Below are positions 1-7,693 of a stretch of DNA of 12,116 bases, in pieces. Under the pieces are notes generated by a model. That model did not search any database. It worked only from the letters and a program-made list of their open reading frames with translations, and was not told the DNA's origin. Position numbers and translations under genes: made by a program. The DNA is from Bacteroidota bacterium. Lineage in GTDB: Bacteria; Bacteroidota; Bacteroidia; Bacteroidales; UBA1556. Position 1 is the first letter of the stretch. The number at the start of each line of letters is the position of its first letter. The DNA lies in NCBI GenBank assembly GCA_003973505.1, contig QNXT01000228.1, positions 1 through 12,116 of the forward strand, read 5' to 3'.

Positions 1-703
1 AGTCTTGGTGTAGGTTTTTATTTGAAGGGCGATTTTCCAAAGCAGAAGGAATTTTAGCCATAGCCATACCCGATAACGCAAAGCAGTATATAGCCAACCA
101 ATAGGTGCTTAAAATAAGTGTTTCTGAATATGGGAATGCTTTGATAAACTTAGTATAAGCAATCACCGAATCGGAAAATGAGAACAATAAAGAAGCAATA
201 GCGACTATGAATAAAAGCTTTGTTTTTTCCATAAAAGCCAGACTAATTACTTGCCAATTCATAATTAACAATACGCTCATATATATGAAAACAGGAATTA
301 AAAGGTTTCCCAAATTACTGGAAAGAACATAAAAATAGCTACCTCCAATTAACATTAAAAAAGCCAATACAACCCAATTACGAAGAAACCCATGTATGCG
401 TGTAAATGCCATAATGAAAGTAATATGAGCCAAAAAGAAGGAGCCCAATCCATAAAGGAAATACTGGTCACCGATTAAAAACACATCGCCGATTAGTGAA
501 AAAATCAATGCAATGCTTATCCATGCGGAAAAAGCAGTACGTTGTTTTCGGTAAATAATTGTAGCAATCGTAATTATTAAAACGGTTGTAAGGGGTTTAA
601 AAATAGCATAGAGATATATTTGCTCTGTATATCGGAAATATATGGCAATGATAGCCGAAATAAGACTCAGCAAACTAAGTATTTTTATGCTTCTATATTT
701 CAC
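1..703 (-). CDS. YhhN/TMEM86 family membrane protein (lysoplasmalogenase-like), C-terminus cut by window edge
   Basis: I read 234 codons with no stop before the left edge, so the gene is partial at its 3' end; family members are about 210-240 aa, so little should be missing. The protein is almost entirely hydrophobic with about eight membrane segments. Family marks are FKPLTT (residues 35-40), GDVFL (72-76) and the following G-x-x-FFLAHITF stretch (85-96). Eukaryotic TMEM86 members hydrolyse the vinyl-ether bond of lysoplasmalogens; the bacterial role is inferred by homology only. The only good start in this frame after the upstream stop is GTG at 703-701, 21 bp after the permease stop; no ATG or Shine-Dalgarno is available, so the start is tentative. 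It is the last visible gene of the long minus-strand cluster. An ether-lipid enzyme in the same unit as a GGGP synthase is suggestive but unproven. Confidence 0.8.
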   Translation of the reverse strand, partial: MKYRSIKILSLLSLISAIIAIYFRYTEQIYLYAIFKPLTTVLIITIATIIYRKQRTAFSAWISIALIFSLIGDVFLIGDQYFLYGLGSFFLAHITFIMAFTRIHGFLRNWVVLAFLMLIGGSYFYVLSSNLGNLLIPVFIYMSVLLIMNWQVISLAFMEKTKLLFIVAIASLLFSFSDSVIAYTKFIKAFPYSETLILSTYWLAIYCFALSGMAMAKIPSALENRPSNKNLHQD

Positions 704-724
704 AACAGGCTTTGTAAATTTGTA

Positions 725-2344
725 TTAGAATCCATTTAAATCCATCATAACGGTGGGAATAAGAAGTACACCTCCAAGAATGATTAAACCTAAAATAAGC
801 TTAAAAATCCATTTTGCCCAAATATCGTATGGGATGCGAGCTACACCTAAAACACCAATCAACACACCGGATGTGGGGGTAAGCATATTTGTAAAACCAT
901 CGCCAAACTGAAAAGCCATTACCGTGGCTTGTCGCGAAATACCTATTACATCAGAAAAAGGTGCCATAATGGGCATGGTGAGTGCTGCTTTTGCCGAGCC
1001 CGATGGAATAATAATATTGATAAAGTTTTGAATAAGATACATGGTCTCAACGGAGCCTATTTTCCCCATTCCATCCATCGATTGTGATAAACTATGAAGA
1101 ATGGTATCAATCACTTTTCCTTCTTGTAAAATGATAATAATTCCACCAGCCAATCCTACAATCATTGCTGCCGAAAGAATATCTTTCACTCCATCAAGAA
1201 AATATTTCACAATGTCATCAGCCGAATAACTCATGGAAATACCCGACAATAGGCCCATTACAAAAAATAATGTGGCAATTTCCATCACATACCAACCGTA
1301 ACCCATTACACCGATAATCAGATAAATAATTGTGAATAATAGCAAATTAAGTATGAAAAAATGCACCGATTTGCGAAGCGAAATAAAACCCAAAATGGCA
1401 AATAAAATCGCTGATGCAGGAATTACAGCCAAATGGTATGAGGCATTTCCAATTTTCATTTCAGTAATCGTCATGGTCCAAGAACCGCCACTGAAATCGA
1501 AGGAGTAAAACACGAGTGCCATCAAAGTGACGAAATATACAAACCATGCTGATTTTGGGGTATAATATTTAATATCGTCAACATCTTCTTCATTATTTCG
1601 TTTTCGCCAATAATCATCCAATTTATAAACGGGAGATTTCTCAGGATTCTTTTTTATACGATTGGCATAATATAAGATAAAACTAAAGCCTATAATATTG
1701 ATAACAAACCAACTAAATATACGATATTCAATTCCTGAAAATAAAGGAATGTCGGATAAACCCTGCGCAATACCTATGGTAAAAGGGTTGAGAATGGCAC
1801 CTGCAAAACCCAATCCTGCGGCAACAAATACGATGGAAACACCTGTAATAGAGTCGTAACCCATGGAAATGGCCAGTGGCACCAGGATAATAATAAAGGC
1901 TATGGTTTCTTCGCTCATACCGAACACTGCTCCGAAAACACTAAAGAGTGTCATAATAAGCACCAGAATAACATTATTAACCCCGAGAAATTTCAGAGCT
2001 TTCCAATGTTCAATTTTTTTGGTAAATCCCAAGAAAGCATAAATACCAATATCAATGGCGCGGCTTTTATTCATAATCCAAAAGGCTCCACCAATCATCA
2101 AAATAAACACAATGATATCGGCTTTATCCACAAAGCCCTCGAAAAAGGCTGAAAATATTTGCCAGGTTTGTGGACTATTTTCAACATAATGAAATGAATT
2201 GGGCGTAATAACCGTACGAGTGGCTCCTTCTACCACTACAGTATGACGGTTATACTCTCCTCCTGGTACAAACCAGGTAGTAACAGCTGCCAATACCAAA
2301 ATGGCAAAGACGATAACGTAAGTATGAGGTACTTTTTTAAGCAT
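725..2344 (-). CDS. YfcC-like permease (DcuC/C4-dicarboxylate-AbgT superfamily)
   Basis: A 539-aa integral membrane protein of the YfcC branch of the DcuC/arginine-ornithine antiporter-like carriers. Visible marks are the N-terminal PHTYVIVFAILVLAAVTTW membrane segment, the periplasmic VPGGEYNR motif just after it, and two conserved re-entrant/ligand-region motifs near the C-terminus, PSGSAKAALT (about 447-456) and GDGFTNMLTPTSG (about 481-493). A charged cytoplasmic loop with acidic and lysine-rich residues sits mid-protein. The frame stays open to 2428, but I place the start at ATG 2344, because the extra 28 residues are hydrophilic, unlike the family, and would overlap the methyltransferase gene. 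This start lies one base after the methyltransferase stop, which suggests translational coupling. Substrate is not readable from sequence; basic amino acids or C4-dicarboxylates are the family options. Confidence 0.85.
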   Translation of the reverse strand: MLKKVPHTYVIVFAILVLAAVTTWFVPGGEYNRHTVVVEGATRTVITPNSFHYVENSPQTWQIFSAFFEGFVDKADIIVFILMIGGAFWIMNKSRAIDIGIYAFLGFTKKIEHWKALKFLGVNNVILVLIMTLFSVFGAVFGMSEETIAFIIILVPLAISMGYDSITGVSIVFVAAGLGFAGAILNPFTIGIAQGLSDIPLFSGIEYRIFSWFVINIIGFSFILYYANRIKKNPEKSPVYKLDDYWRKRNNEEDVDDIKYYTPKSAWFVYFVTLMALVFYSFDFSGGSWTMTITEMKIGNASYHLAVIPASAILFAILGFISLRKSVHFFILNLLLFTIIYLIIGVMGYGWYVMEIATLFFVMGLLSGISMSYSADDIVKYFLDGVKDILSAAMIVGLAGGIIIILQEGKVIDTILHSLSQSMDGMGKIGSVETMYLIQNFINIIIPSGSAKAALTMPIMAPFSDVIGISRQATVMAFQFGDGFTNMLTPTSGVLIGVLGVARIPYDIWAKWIFKLILGLIILGGVLLIPTVMMDLNGF

Positions 2345-2345
2345 T

Positions 2346-3281
2346 TTATTTGTTTTGAAAAGGTTCTGTATTTCGTTCCCAGAAAACACCGTCCACATAA
2401 CCCTGAATGCGTGTGTTTTCATCAGCAATTTGCAATCGTTTTTCAGCTATACAAGCAAAATCTTCATCCAATTCGATACCCACAAATTTCCGATTCAGTT
2501 TTTTTGCTACCACCGAAGTAGTCCCCGAACCCAAAAATGGATCGAAAACCAAATCACCCTCTTTCGAACTGGCCAATATTATTTTAGCCACAAGTTTTTC
2601 AGGTTTTTGGGTAGGATGTTCTGTATTTTCAGGCATCGACCAAAAAGGGATGCTGATATCAGTCCAAAGATTCGATGGAAAAGTAAGCCGATACTTTCCT
2701 TTTTTACTCCTCGACCAATCCTTGGGTTTTCCTTTATTATCGGTATAAGGTGCTAATACTTTCCGTTTCATCTTCACCGCCTCCACATCAAAGTAATAGT
2801 CTTTGGACATGGTGCAAAACCAAATATCTTCACTAGCATTTTTCCAATTACTTTTAGCTCCCCGACCTTTCTCTCGTTCAAAGGTGATGCGGTTTTGAAT
2901 ATGAAAATACTTCCGTGCCACATTATAAATGGCTGCTGAAGATTTCCAATCGCCACAGATGTAAATACTGGCATTGGGCTTCATCAAACGTGGAATCTTA
3001 CTCAGCCACTGGTCGAGCCATAGCTCATAAGCCTCCGATTCCATTTCCTTAAAACTCGTTTTATTGAATTTCTTACTCAGATTATAGGGGGGATCTACAA
3101 AAAGCAAATCCACAAAAGCATCGGGTAAATAATCCAATGCTTTGAACATATCCTGTTGTATGGTTTTATTGAGAATATCCGAAAGTTCCACCTTTTTATT
3201 GATATGCAATAATTCTCTCTTTAACGGCTGCTTTTCAGCAGCAGTCAACGTAAGGGTTTTATTTCGTGGGGCTTTTGACAT
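2346..3281 (-). CDS. Beta-class site-specific DNA methyltransferase (probably N6-adenine)
   Basis: A 311-aa SAM-dependent DNA methyltransferase. Catalytic motif IV, DPPYN, is at residues 63-67, near the N-terminus. The SAM-binding motif I, DPFLGSGTT (247-255), follows near the C-terminus after HPTQKP (222-227), with GIELD (268-272) as the next strand. Motif IV before motif I with the target-recognition stretch between them defines the beta group. DPPY is most typical of N6-adenine enzymes, although N4-cytosine cannot be fully excluded. About 45 residues precede the catalytic domain. The target sequence cannot be read. Its start lies 6 bp downstream of the DUF4062/ATPase stop and its stop 1 bp before the permease start, so it is co-transcribed with both. 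No recognisable restriction endonuclease is in the window, so it is either an orphan or partnered with the upstream DUF4062 protein. Confidence 0.93.
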   Translation of the reverse strand: MSKAPRNKTLTLTAAEKQPLKRELLHINKKVELSDILNKTIQQDMFKALDYLPDAFVDLLFVDPPYNLSKKFNKTSFKEMESEAYELWLDQWLSKIPRLMKPNASIYICGDWKSSAAIYNVARKYFHIQNRITFEREKGRGAKSNWKNASEDIWFCTMSKDYYFDVEAVKMKRKVLAPYTDNKGKPKDWSRSKKGKYRLTFPSNLWTDISIPFWSMPENTEHPTQKPEKLVAKIILASSKEGDLVFDPFLGSGTTSVVAKKLNRKFVGIELDEDFACIAEKRLQIADENTRIQGYVDGVFWERNTEPFQNK

Positions 3282-3287
3282 ATGATT

Positions 3288-4781
3288 CTAAAGTGATTCT
3301 TTTAGGAGTTTTCCCTTTTGAGTTAATCTATATTTTTGACCAGGGTGTTTCGGTGTTTTGGGATAAATCATCTCAATATATCCTTCGTTTATAGAAGGAT
3401 AAATATAATTCTCAGTAAAGTAATCTCGATGTTTCAATTGCAGTTTATCCTGAATTTCTTTACGTTTCATCTCTCCTTCTAAAACAGCTATCAGTTTTTT
3501 TATCTCAAGAGGAACTTGCCCACTAACTTGCCCACTAACTTGCCCACTAACTTGCCCACTTATCTGATCTGCAATTGGGCGAAATAAGACAACCTTAAAC
3601 ATATCGTCTTGGGTAAAAACAGGCTCTCGAAGTCCATGCTTTTTCGCAATACGGAATATATCGCTCGTGCCTGTTCCCAAACGTTCAATATAGCCTGAAA
3701 GATACATTGGCTCAGCTAATAAAGGATTCGCAGGAACCGATGTATGAATTTCTTTTAATTTTTTCACAGTCCACCCCAAAGGTAAATTTCCAGGATTTAT
3801 TATTTCGATACGATCTCGGAAAACCATTACTTGCGTACTTGCGTTACTTGTATAATCACGATGGGCAATAGCATTAACTATTGCTTCAGCAATAACTTCT
3901 CTCGGTATTTCATATTCACCATCTATTGAATTACTCTCCGCTCTCGTTCCAATAGAATAATCCAACTTTGACAACACAAATTCTACGCTTTGATTTACCA
4001 ACTCAAAAACATTTCCCTTAAAAACTTTATACGAAGGAATTGGTTTTTCAACATCAACACCTGAAAATGACACGCATCGTACTTCCGAGGAAATAAAAAA
4101 ACGTTGGGGATTCTTTCCAAATAATAAAACTGCCGCATTAGTGATTTTATCATTTCTAAGAAGATTTAAGTGTATCAAAACATCTTCTAAATGAGCTGCT
4201 TCTGACAATGGAAAACCTCGTTTTAACCTTGCTAAACGTACAAATTCTTTCACATTATCTTCATCCAAATCATTTATCGTCACTCCATTATCAAAACTTG
4301 CATCAAATGGAGAGGTGCGTATAATTCCTTTATCAAGCAGATAGTTAACTAAAGCGGAATAGACATTTGTTTTTAAGTCTAGAATTGTATTAAAACTTTT
4401 GCGAACAAGTACTTCCTGAACTTTCTTTATAAAAGTTAGTTGTTTGGGGTGTTGGCTTATCGGAGAATTTTTACGAATAAAAACTAAACGTGTTTTAAAC
4501 AACTCACTAGCCATGTCAAATTCTCGTTCGGTAGGCGAAACACCTTCAGCATCTTCATAACCGTATTGACTACCAACTAAGGCTAAATAAATATCACAAG
4601 CAGCAACTTCATCCAAGTAAACAGCACTGGGACTCTTATCAATGGCAGGAATAAGCTCAAAAACAAAAACATCAAAAAACCTTCCTAATAATGGGTCAGA
4701 TAAGATATATTCATATAGCTCTGTTCGCTCTTGAGCAAATTCTTGTTGAACACTACTTATAAATATCTTTATTTTTCTCAT
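3288..4781 (-). CDS. DUF4062 domain fused to RecG-like GHKL ATPase (HATPase_c_4) and winged-helix tail
   Basis: A 497-aa cytoplasmic multidomain protein. Residues 1-110 match DUF4062, a TIR-like fold: KIFISS (5-10), ER at 18-19, CDIYLALVGSQYG (62-74) and SPTEREFDMA (82-91). Residues 170-405 are the ATP-binding region of RecG-related/AlbA_2-type regulators: the N-box EAIVNAIAHRDY (299-310, Asn303), IEIINPGNLP (325-334) and the glycine box ERLGTGTSDIF (366-376). In most relatives the N-terminal position is an AlbA_2 (Schlafen-like) domain; here DUF4062 takes it. Residues 408-423 are four SGQV repeats, followed by a winged-helix-like C-terminus (about 424-497, ending YRLTQKGKLLKES). It contains no helicase motor, so a plain RecG annotation would be wrong. 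It starts 27 bp after the peptidase gene and is followed after 6 bp by the methyltransferase. Sensor, regulator or defence effector roles are inferences. Confidence 0.85.
   Translation of the reverse strand: MRKIKIFISSVQQEFAQERTELYEYILSDPLLGRFFDVFVFELIPAIDKSPSAVYLDEVAACDIYLALVGSQYGYEDAEGVSPTEREFDMASELFKTRLVFIRKNSPISQHPKQLTFIKKVQEVLVRKSFNTILDLKTNVYSALVNYLLDKGIIRTSPFDASFDNGVTINDLDEDNVKEFVRLARLKRGFPLSEAAHLEDVLIHLNLLRNDKITNAAVLLFGKNPQRFFISSEVRCVSFSGVDVEKPIPSYKVFKGNVFELVNQSVEFVLSKLDYSIGTRAESNSIDGEYEIPREVIAEAIVNAIAHRDYTSNASTQVMVFRDRIEIINPGNLPLGWTVKKLKEIHTSVPANPLLAEPMYLSGYIERLGTGTSDIFRIAKKHGLREPVFTQDDMFKVVLFRPIADQISGQVSGQVSGQVSGQVPLEIKKLIAVLEGEMKRKEIQDKLQLKHRDYFTENYIYPSINEGYIEMIYPKTPKHPGQKYRLTQKGKLLKESL
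3513..3560 (-). repeat. Perfect 4 x 12-bp tandem repeat encoding (SGQV)4
   Basis: Four identical head-to-tail copies of aacttgcccact (plus-strand reading) lie inside the DUF4062/ATPase gene. The unit is a multiple of three, so copy-number change keeps the frame and only alters the linker between ATPase and winged helix by four residues. Absence of even silent differences suggests recent expansion or ongoing slippage. Gln-Val/Gly-Gln repeats at this place recur in this protein family. Confidence 0.95.
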
Positions 4782-4808
4782 ACGCCCATCTAAATACTTC
4801 AGTTATTT

Positions 4809-6941
4809 CTATAAAAAGTCATCAAAATAACGAGCAATCTTTGTCTCCAAATGCAAACGATCCATTCCGCGTACATTATGCTCATGGTCGGGATACACAA
4901 AATAATCTATGGGCTTTTGTTGCTTCACACATTCTTTAATAAAGAGCAGGCTATGTTGCCAAACCACAGTGGGATCCATCGTTCCATGAATCAACATAAG
5001 ATGTCCTTGAAGCTCGTCAACTTTATTTAACAAACTGGCATTTTTATAGCCTTCTGGGTTCTCCTCAGGTGTATCCATATAGCGTTCGCCATACATTACT
5101 TCATAATATTTCCAATCGATAACCGGACCTCCGGCTACGCCTACTTTGAAAGTCTCGGCATGATCGGTCATCAAAGAAGTGGTCATAAATCCACCAAAAC
5201 TCCATCCATCAACACCAATGCGTGTTGTATCCACATAAGGCAAGCTCTTTAAATAATCCACTCCTACCATCTGGTCTTTCATTTCGGTTACACCCAACTG
5301 ACGATGAATAATGCTTTCAAACTTGAAACCCCGATTTCCTGAACCTCTGTTATCAAGTGTAAAAACCACATAGCCTTTAGCAGCCATAGTTTGCAAAAAG
5401 AAACCACTACCACCCATCCAGGTATCATTTACCATCTGAGCATGAGGACCACCATAAACATACACCAAAACAGGATATTTCTTTGTTGAATCGAAATTGG
5501 CTGGTTTTATTAAACGATAGTATAAATCGGTTCCATCATCTGCTTTTAGTGTTGAAATGCTTGTTTCACCAATATTGAAATCTTTCAATGGGCTTTTATT
5601 CTCTTTCAATACTTTCAGCATCTTCCCTTTGGTATTATACAAACGATATTCACGAGCAATATCCGTATAATTGCTTAGCACATCGGTAAAGAATTTTTTA
5701 TTGTCGTTAAGTTCAACTCGATGTGTACCATGAATATCTGTTAGTTTTGTAATCTTTCCTGATTTCACATTTACTTTATACAGATGACGCTGAATAGGGC
5801 TTTCCTTGGTTGACATAAAATACATTTCTGTATTCTTATCATTAAAACCCAAATACTCTGTAATTATCCATTCACCTTTTGTCAATTGCTTTATTAATTT
5901 ACCCTCAGTATCATAAAGGTAAGCGTGCATATAACCATCTTTCTGACTAAGGTAAACAAACTTATTATTTACACCATTTAGAAAATATAGCGGATTTTGT
6001 GGCTCAACCCACTTATCATTGGTTTCTTCCAAAAGGGTTTTAAGGAATTTTCCATTTGTGGCATCGTATTTATTCAACCACATATGGTCGGTAGCACGAT
6101 TCAATACTTGAATAAAAATATATTTCTCATCCGGACTCCAAGTAATATTGGTTAAATACATCTTATCATCGGTATCAAGCACAACCGTCTTAGCCGTTTT
6201 CGGATTATAAACATGAAGTTTTACAATCTCTGTACCCATACCTGCCATAGGATATTTTATATCTTTTAAGGTAGCCACCCGGGTATCAATATTAACCAAA
6301 GGATAATCTGAAACATTGCTTTCATCTTTTTGATAATAAGCCAATAAATTCCCTTTTGGCGACCAAAAAATGCCATGTGTAATTCCATATTCGCTACGCG
6401 AAACGGTTTGTCCACTTACAATATTTTTATCTTCCTCAGAGGTAACAGCTATTTCTTTACCCTTTGAATAAATATATAAATTATTCTCACGAGTATAGGC
6501 CACCTGTTTTGTGTTTTTCTCATACTTTATAACATCTGAAGAGCTTGGATAATAAGATATTTTCTTAATCTCATGATTTGTAATATTGTATTCGTAAAGG
6601 GTATCTGCCTTCACAAATGTCATATTTGACGCATCTTCCCAGCTTAATGAAGGAAAGCGTTTTACGGGTTTTAAACCAGCTTTTTCAAAATCACTACTTA
6701 AAGTAGCTATCTCAATAAGGGTTGTTTCTTTACCTTTTACACTTACCTTTTTCAGCTTTCCGTCTTCCACAACACTATAATCGTCGCTCGAAGGAATCCA
6801 TTGTAACTGCGACATATAAACGGGGTAAACTGCCGGATTTGTGTAAGGGTCTGATAGTTTCAATTCTTGTTTTTGGGCATAAATATTCATTCCCAATAAT
6901 CCTATAAACGTAAATAGGAAAAAACTTCTTAAAATATTCAT
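4809..6941 (-). CDS. Exported S9 family prolyl peptidase, DPP IV-like
   Basis: A 710-aa serine peptidase, the usual length for DPP IV-type enzymes. An N-terminal signal peptide (hydrophobic 5-20, likely cut near YAQ at 21-23) points to periplasm or outer membrane. Residues about 80-460 form the beta-propeller (DPPIV_N), with FWSPKGN at 192-198. The C-terminal alpha/beta hydrolase domain carries Ser581 in GWSFGG, Asp656 in HGTMDPT and His688 in DHEHN, so the triad is intact. YVYGGPHAQ marks the oxyanion region. Family enzymes release dipeptides (or tripeptides) after proline from peptide N-termini. The substrate-anchoring glutamate appears as single Glu184 in SRSEYGI, rather than the classical double-Glu of DPP IV, which leaves prolyl tripeptidyl peptidase-like specificity open. 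It lies 18 bp downstream of the GGGP synthase gene. Confidence 0.92.
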   Translation of the reverse strand: MNILRSFFLFTFIGLLGMNIYAQKQELKLSDPYTNPAVYPVYMSQLQWIPSSDDYSVVEDGKLKKVSVKGKETTLIEIATLSSDFEKAGLKPVKRFPSLSWEDASNMTFVKADTLYEYNITNHEIKKISYYPSSSDVIKYEKNTKQVAYTRENNLYIYSKGKEIAVTSEEDKNIVSGQTVSRSEYGITHGIFWSPKGNLLAYYQKDESNVSDYPLVNIDTRVATLKDIKYPMAGMGTEIVKLHVYNPKTAKTVVLDTDDKMYLTNITWSPDEKYIFIQVLNRATDHMWLNKYDATNGKFLKTLLEETNDKWVEPQNPLYFLNGVNNKFVYLSQKDGYMHAYLYDTEGKLIKQLTKGEWIITEYLGFNDKNTEMYFMSTKESPIQRHLYKVNVKSGKITKLTDIHGTHRVELNDNKKFFTDVLSNYTDIAREYRLYNTKGKMLKVLKENKSPLKDFNIGETSISTLKADDGTDLYYRLIKPANFDSTKKYPVLVYVYGGPHAQMVNDTWMGGSGFFLQTMAAKGYVVFTLDNRGSGNRGFKFESIIHRQLGVTEMKDQMVGVDYLKSLPYVDTTRIGVDGWSFGGFMTTSLMTDHAETFKVGVAGGPVIDWKYYEVMYGERYMDTPEENPEGYKNASLLNKVDELQGHLMLIHGTMDPTVVWQHSLLFIKECVKQQKPIDYFVYPDHEHNVRGMDRLHLETKIARYFDDFL

Positions 6942-6959
6942 AATGTAATAATTGGATTA

Positions 6960-7691
6960 TTATAATTGGTGTATTGCGTTTGCAAAATCTTTCATTAATT
7001 CTGGTTTTTCTTCAATGGCATTTCCTACAACAATAATATCTGCTCCTGCCTTAGCTGCTTTAATAGCCGCTGCTGTTTCACGGATTCCTCCGCCAATAAT
7101 CAGTGGAACAGATATATTTTCTTTAACCTTACGAATCATTTCTTCAGAAATGGGCATTTGGGCACCGCTACCAGCATCCATATATATAGCTTTTAGGCCA
7201 AGCATTTCGCCAGCAATGGCCGTTGCCATAGCTACATCCGGTTTATCGTGAGGAATAGGCAGGCTTGCACTCATATATTGGGCTGTAGTCAATCGGCCAC
7301 TTTCTACTAAAATATAACCTGTTGGGATGGTCTCTAAATTCATTTGACGAATAATGGGAGCTGAATGAACATGATTGCCAATCAACAAATCGGCATTTCG
7401 ACCACTAATTAAGGATAAAAATAAGAGTGCATCGGCATTGGAATGAATATGACTTCCATTGCCCGGAAAAAGAATTACCGGAATATGGGTGTGTTCACGA
7501 ATACTTGAAAGACATTCTCCCAAATGTTCTTGCGTGATAAGACTTCCTCCCACAAAGATAAAATCTACATTGGCCAAATTTGCTTGTTCTATTAAACCAA
7601 CAATATTTTGATTTTCACAATTATCAGGATCGATAAGGAGTGCAAATTTCTTTTGCTGCTGGCTTTGTTTCAACTTAGCGTAGGCATTCAT
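6960..7691 (-). CDS. Geranylgeranylglyceryl/heptaprenylglyceryl phosphate synthase family protein (GGGPS/PcrB)
   Basis: A 243-aa TIM-barrel enzyme that joins a polyprenyl diphosphate to sn-glycerol-1-phosphate by an ether bond. Family motifs are visible in order: LIDPD (19-23), VGGS (47-50), LFPGN (74-78), SLISGRN (93-99), YILVESG (126-132), YMDAGSGA (170-177) and the phosphate-binding GGGIR (200-204) and VVGNAIE (221-227). In archaea this is the first committed step of membrane lipid synthesis; group II GGGPS proteins are known in Bacteroidota, where the product's role is poorly understood. The G1P-generating dehydrogenase is not in the window. It begins 2 bp after the PPTase stop and precedes the S9 peptidase by 18 bp. 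Family assignment is strong; prenyl-chain length cannot be told from the sequence by eye. Confidence 0.93.
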   Translation of the reverse strand: MNAYAKLKQSQQQKKFALLIDPDNCENQNIVGLIEQANLANVDFIFVGGSLITQEHLGECLSSIREHTHIPVILFPGNGSHIHSNADALLFLSLISGRNADLLIGNHVHSAPIIRQMNLETIPTGYILVESGRLTTAQYMSASLPIPHDKPDVAMATAIAGEMLGLKAIYMDAGSGAQMPISEEMIRKVKENISVPLIIGGGIRETAAAIKAAKAGADIIVVGNAIEEKPELMKDFANAIHQL

Positions 7692-7693
7692 AT

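Noticed and set aside
2243..2756. Overlapping plus-strand open frames opposite the permease and methyltransferase genes
   Set aside because: They lie antisense to genes with clear motifs, lack recognisable domains and look like shadows of the minus-strand coding frames.
3288..4781. ATP-dependent DNA helicase RecG
   Set aside because: The similarity is only to the GHKL-type ATP-binding domain of RecG-named regulators; no Walker A helicase motor or OB wedge is present.
6722..7251. Plus-strand open frames opposite the S9 peptidase and GGGPS genes
   Set aside because: Antisense to well-supported genes; alanine/isoleucine-rich composition is the mirror of the GGGPS codons, with no promoter or homology.
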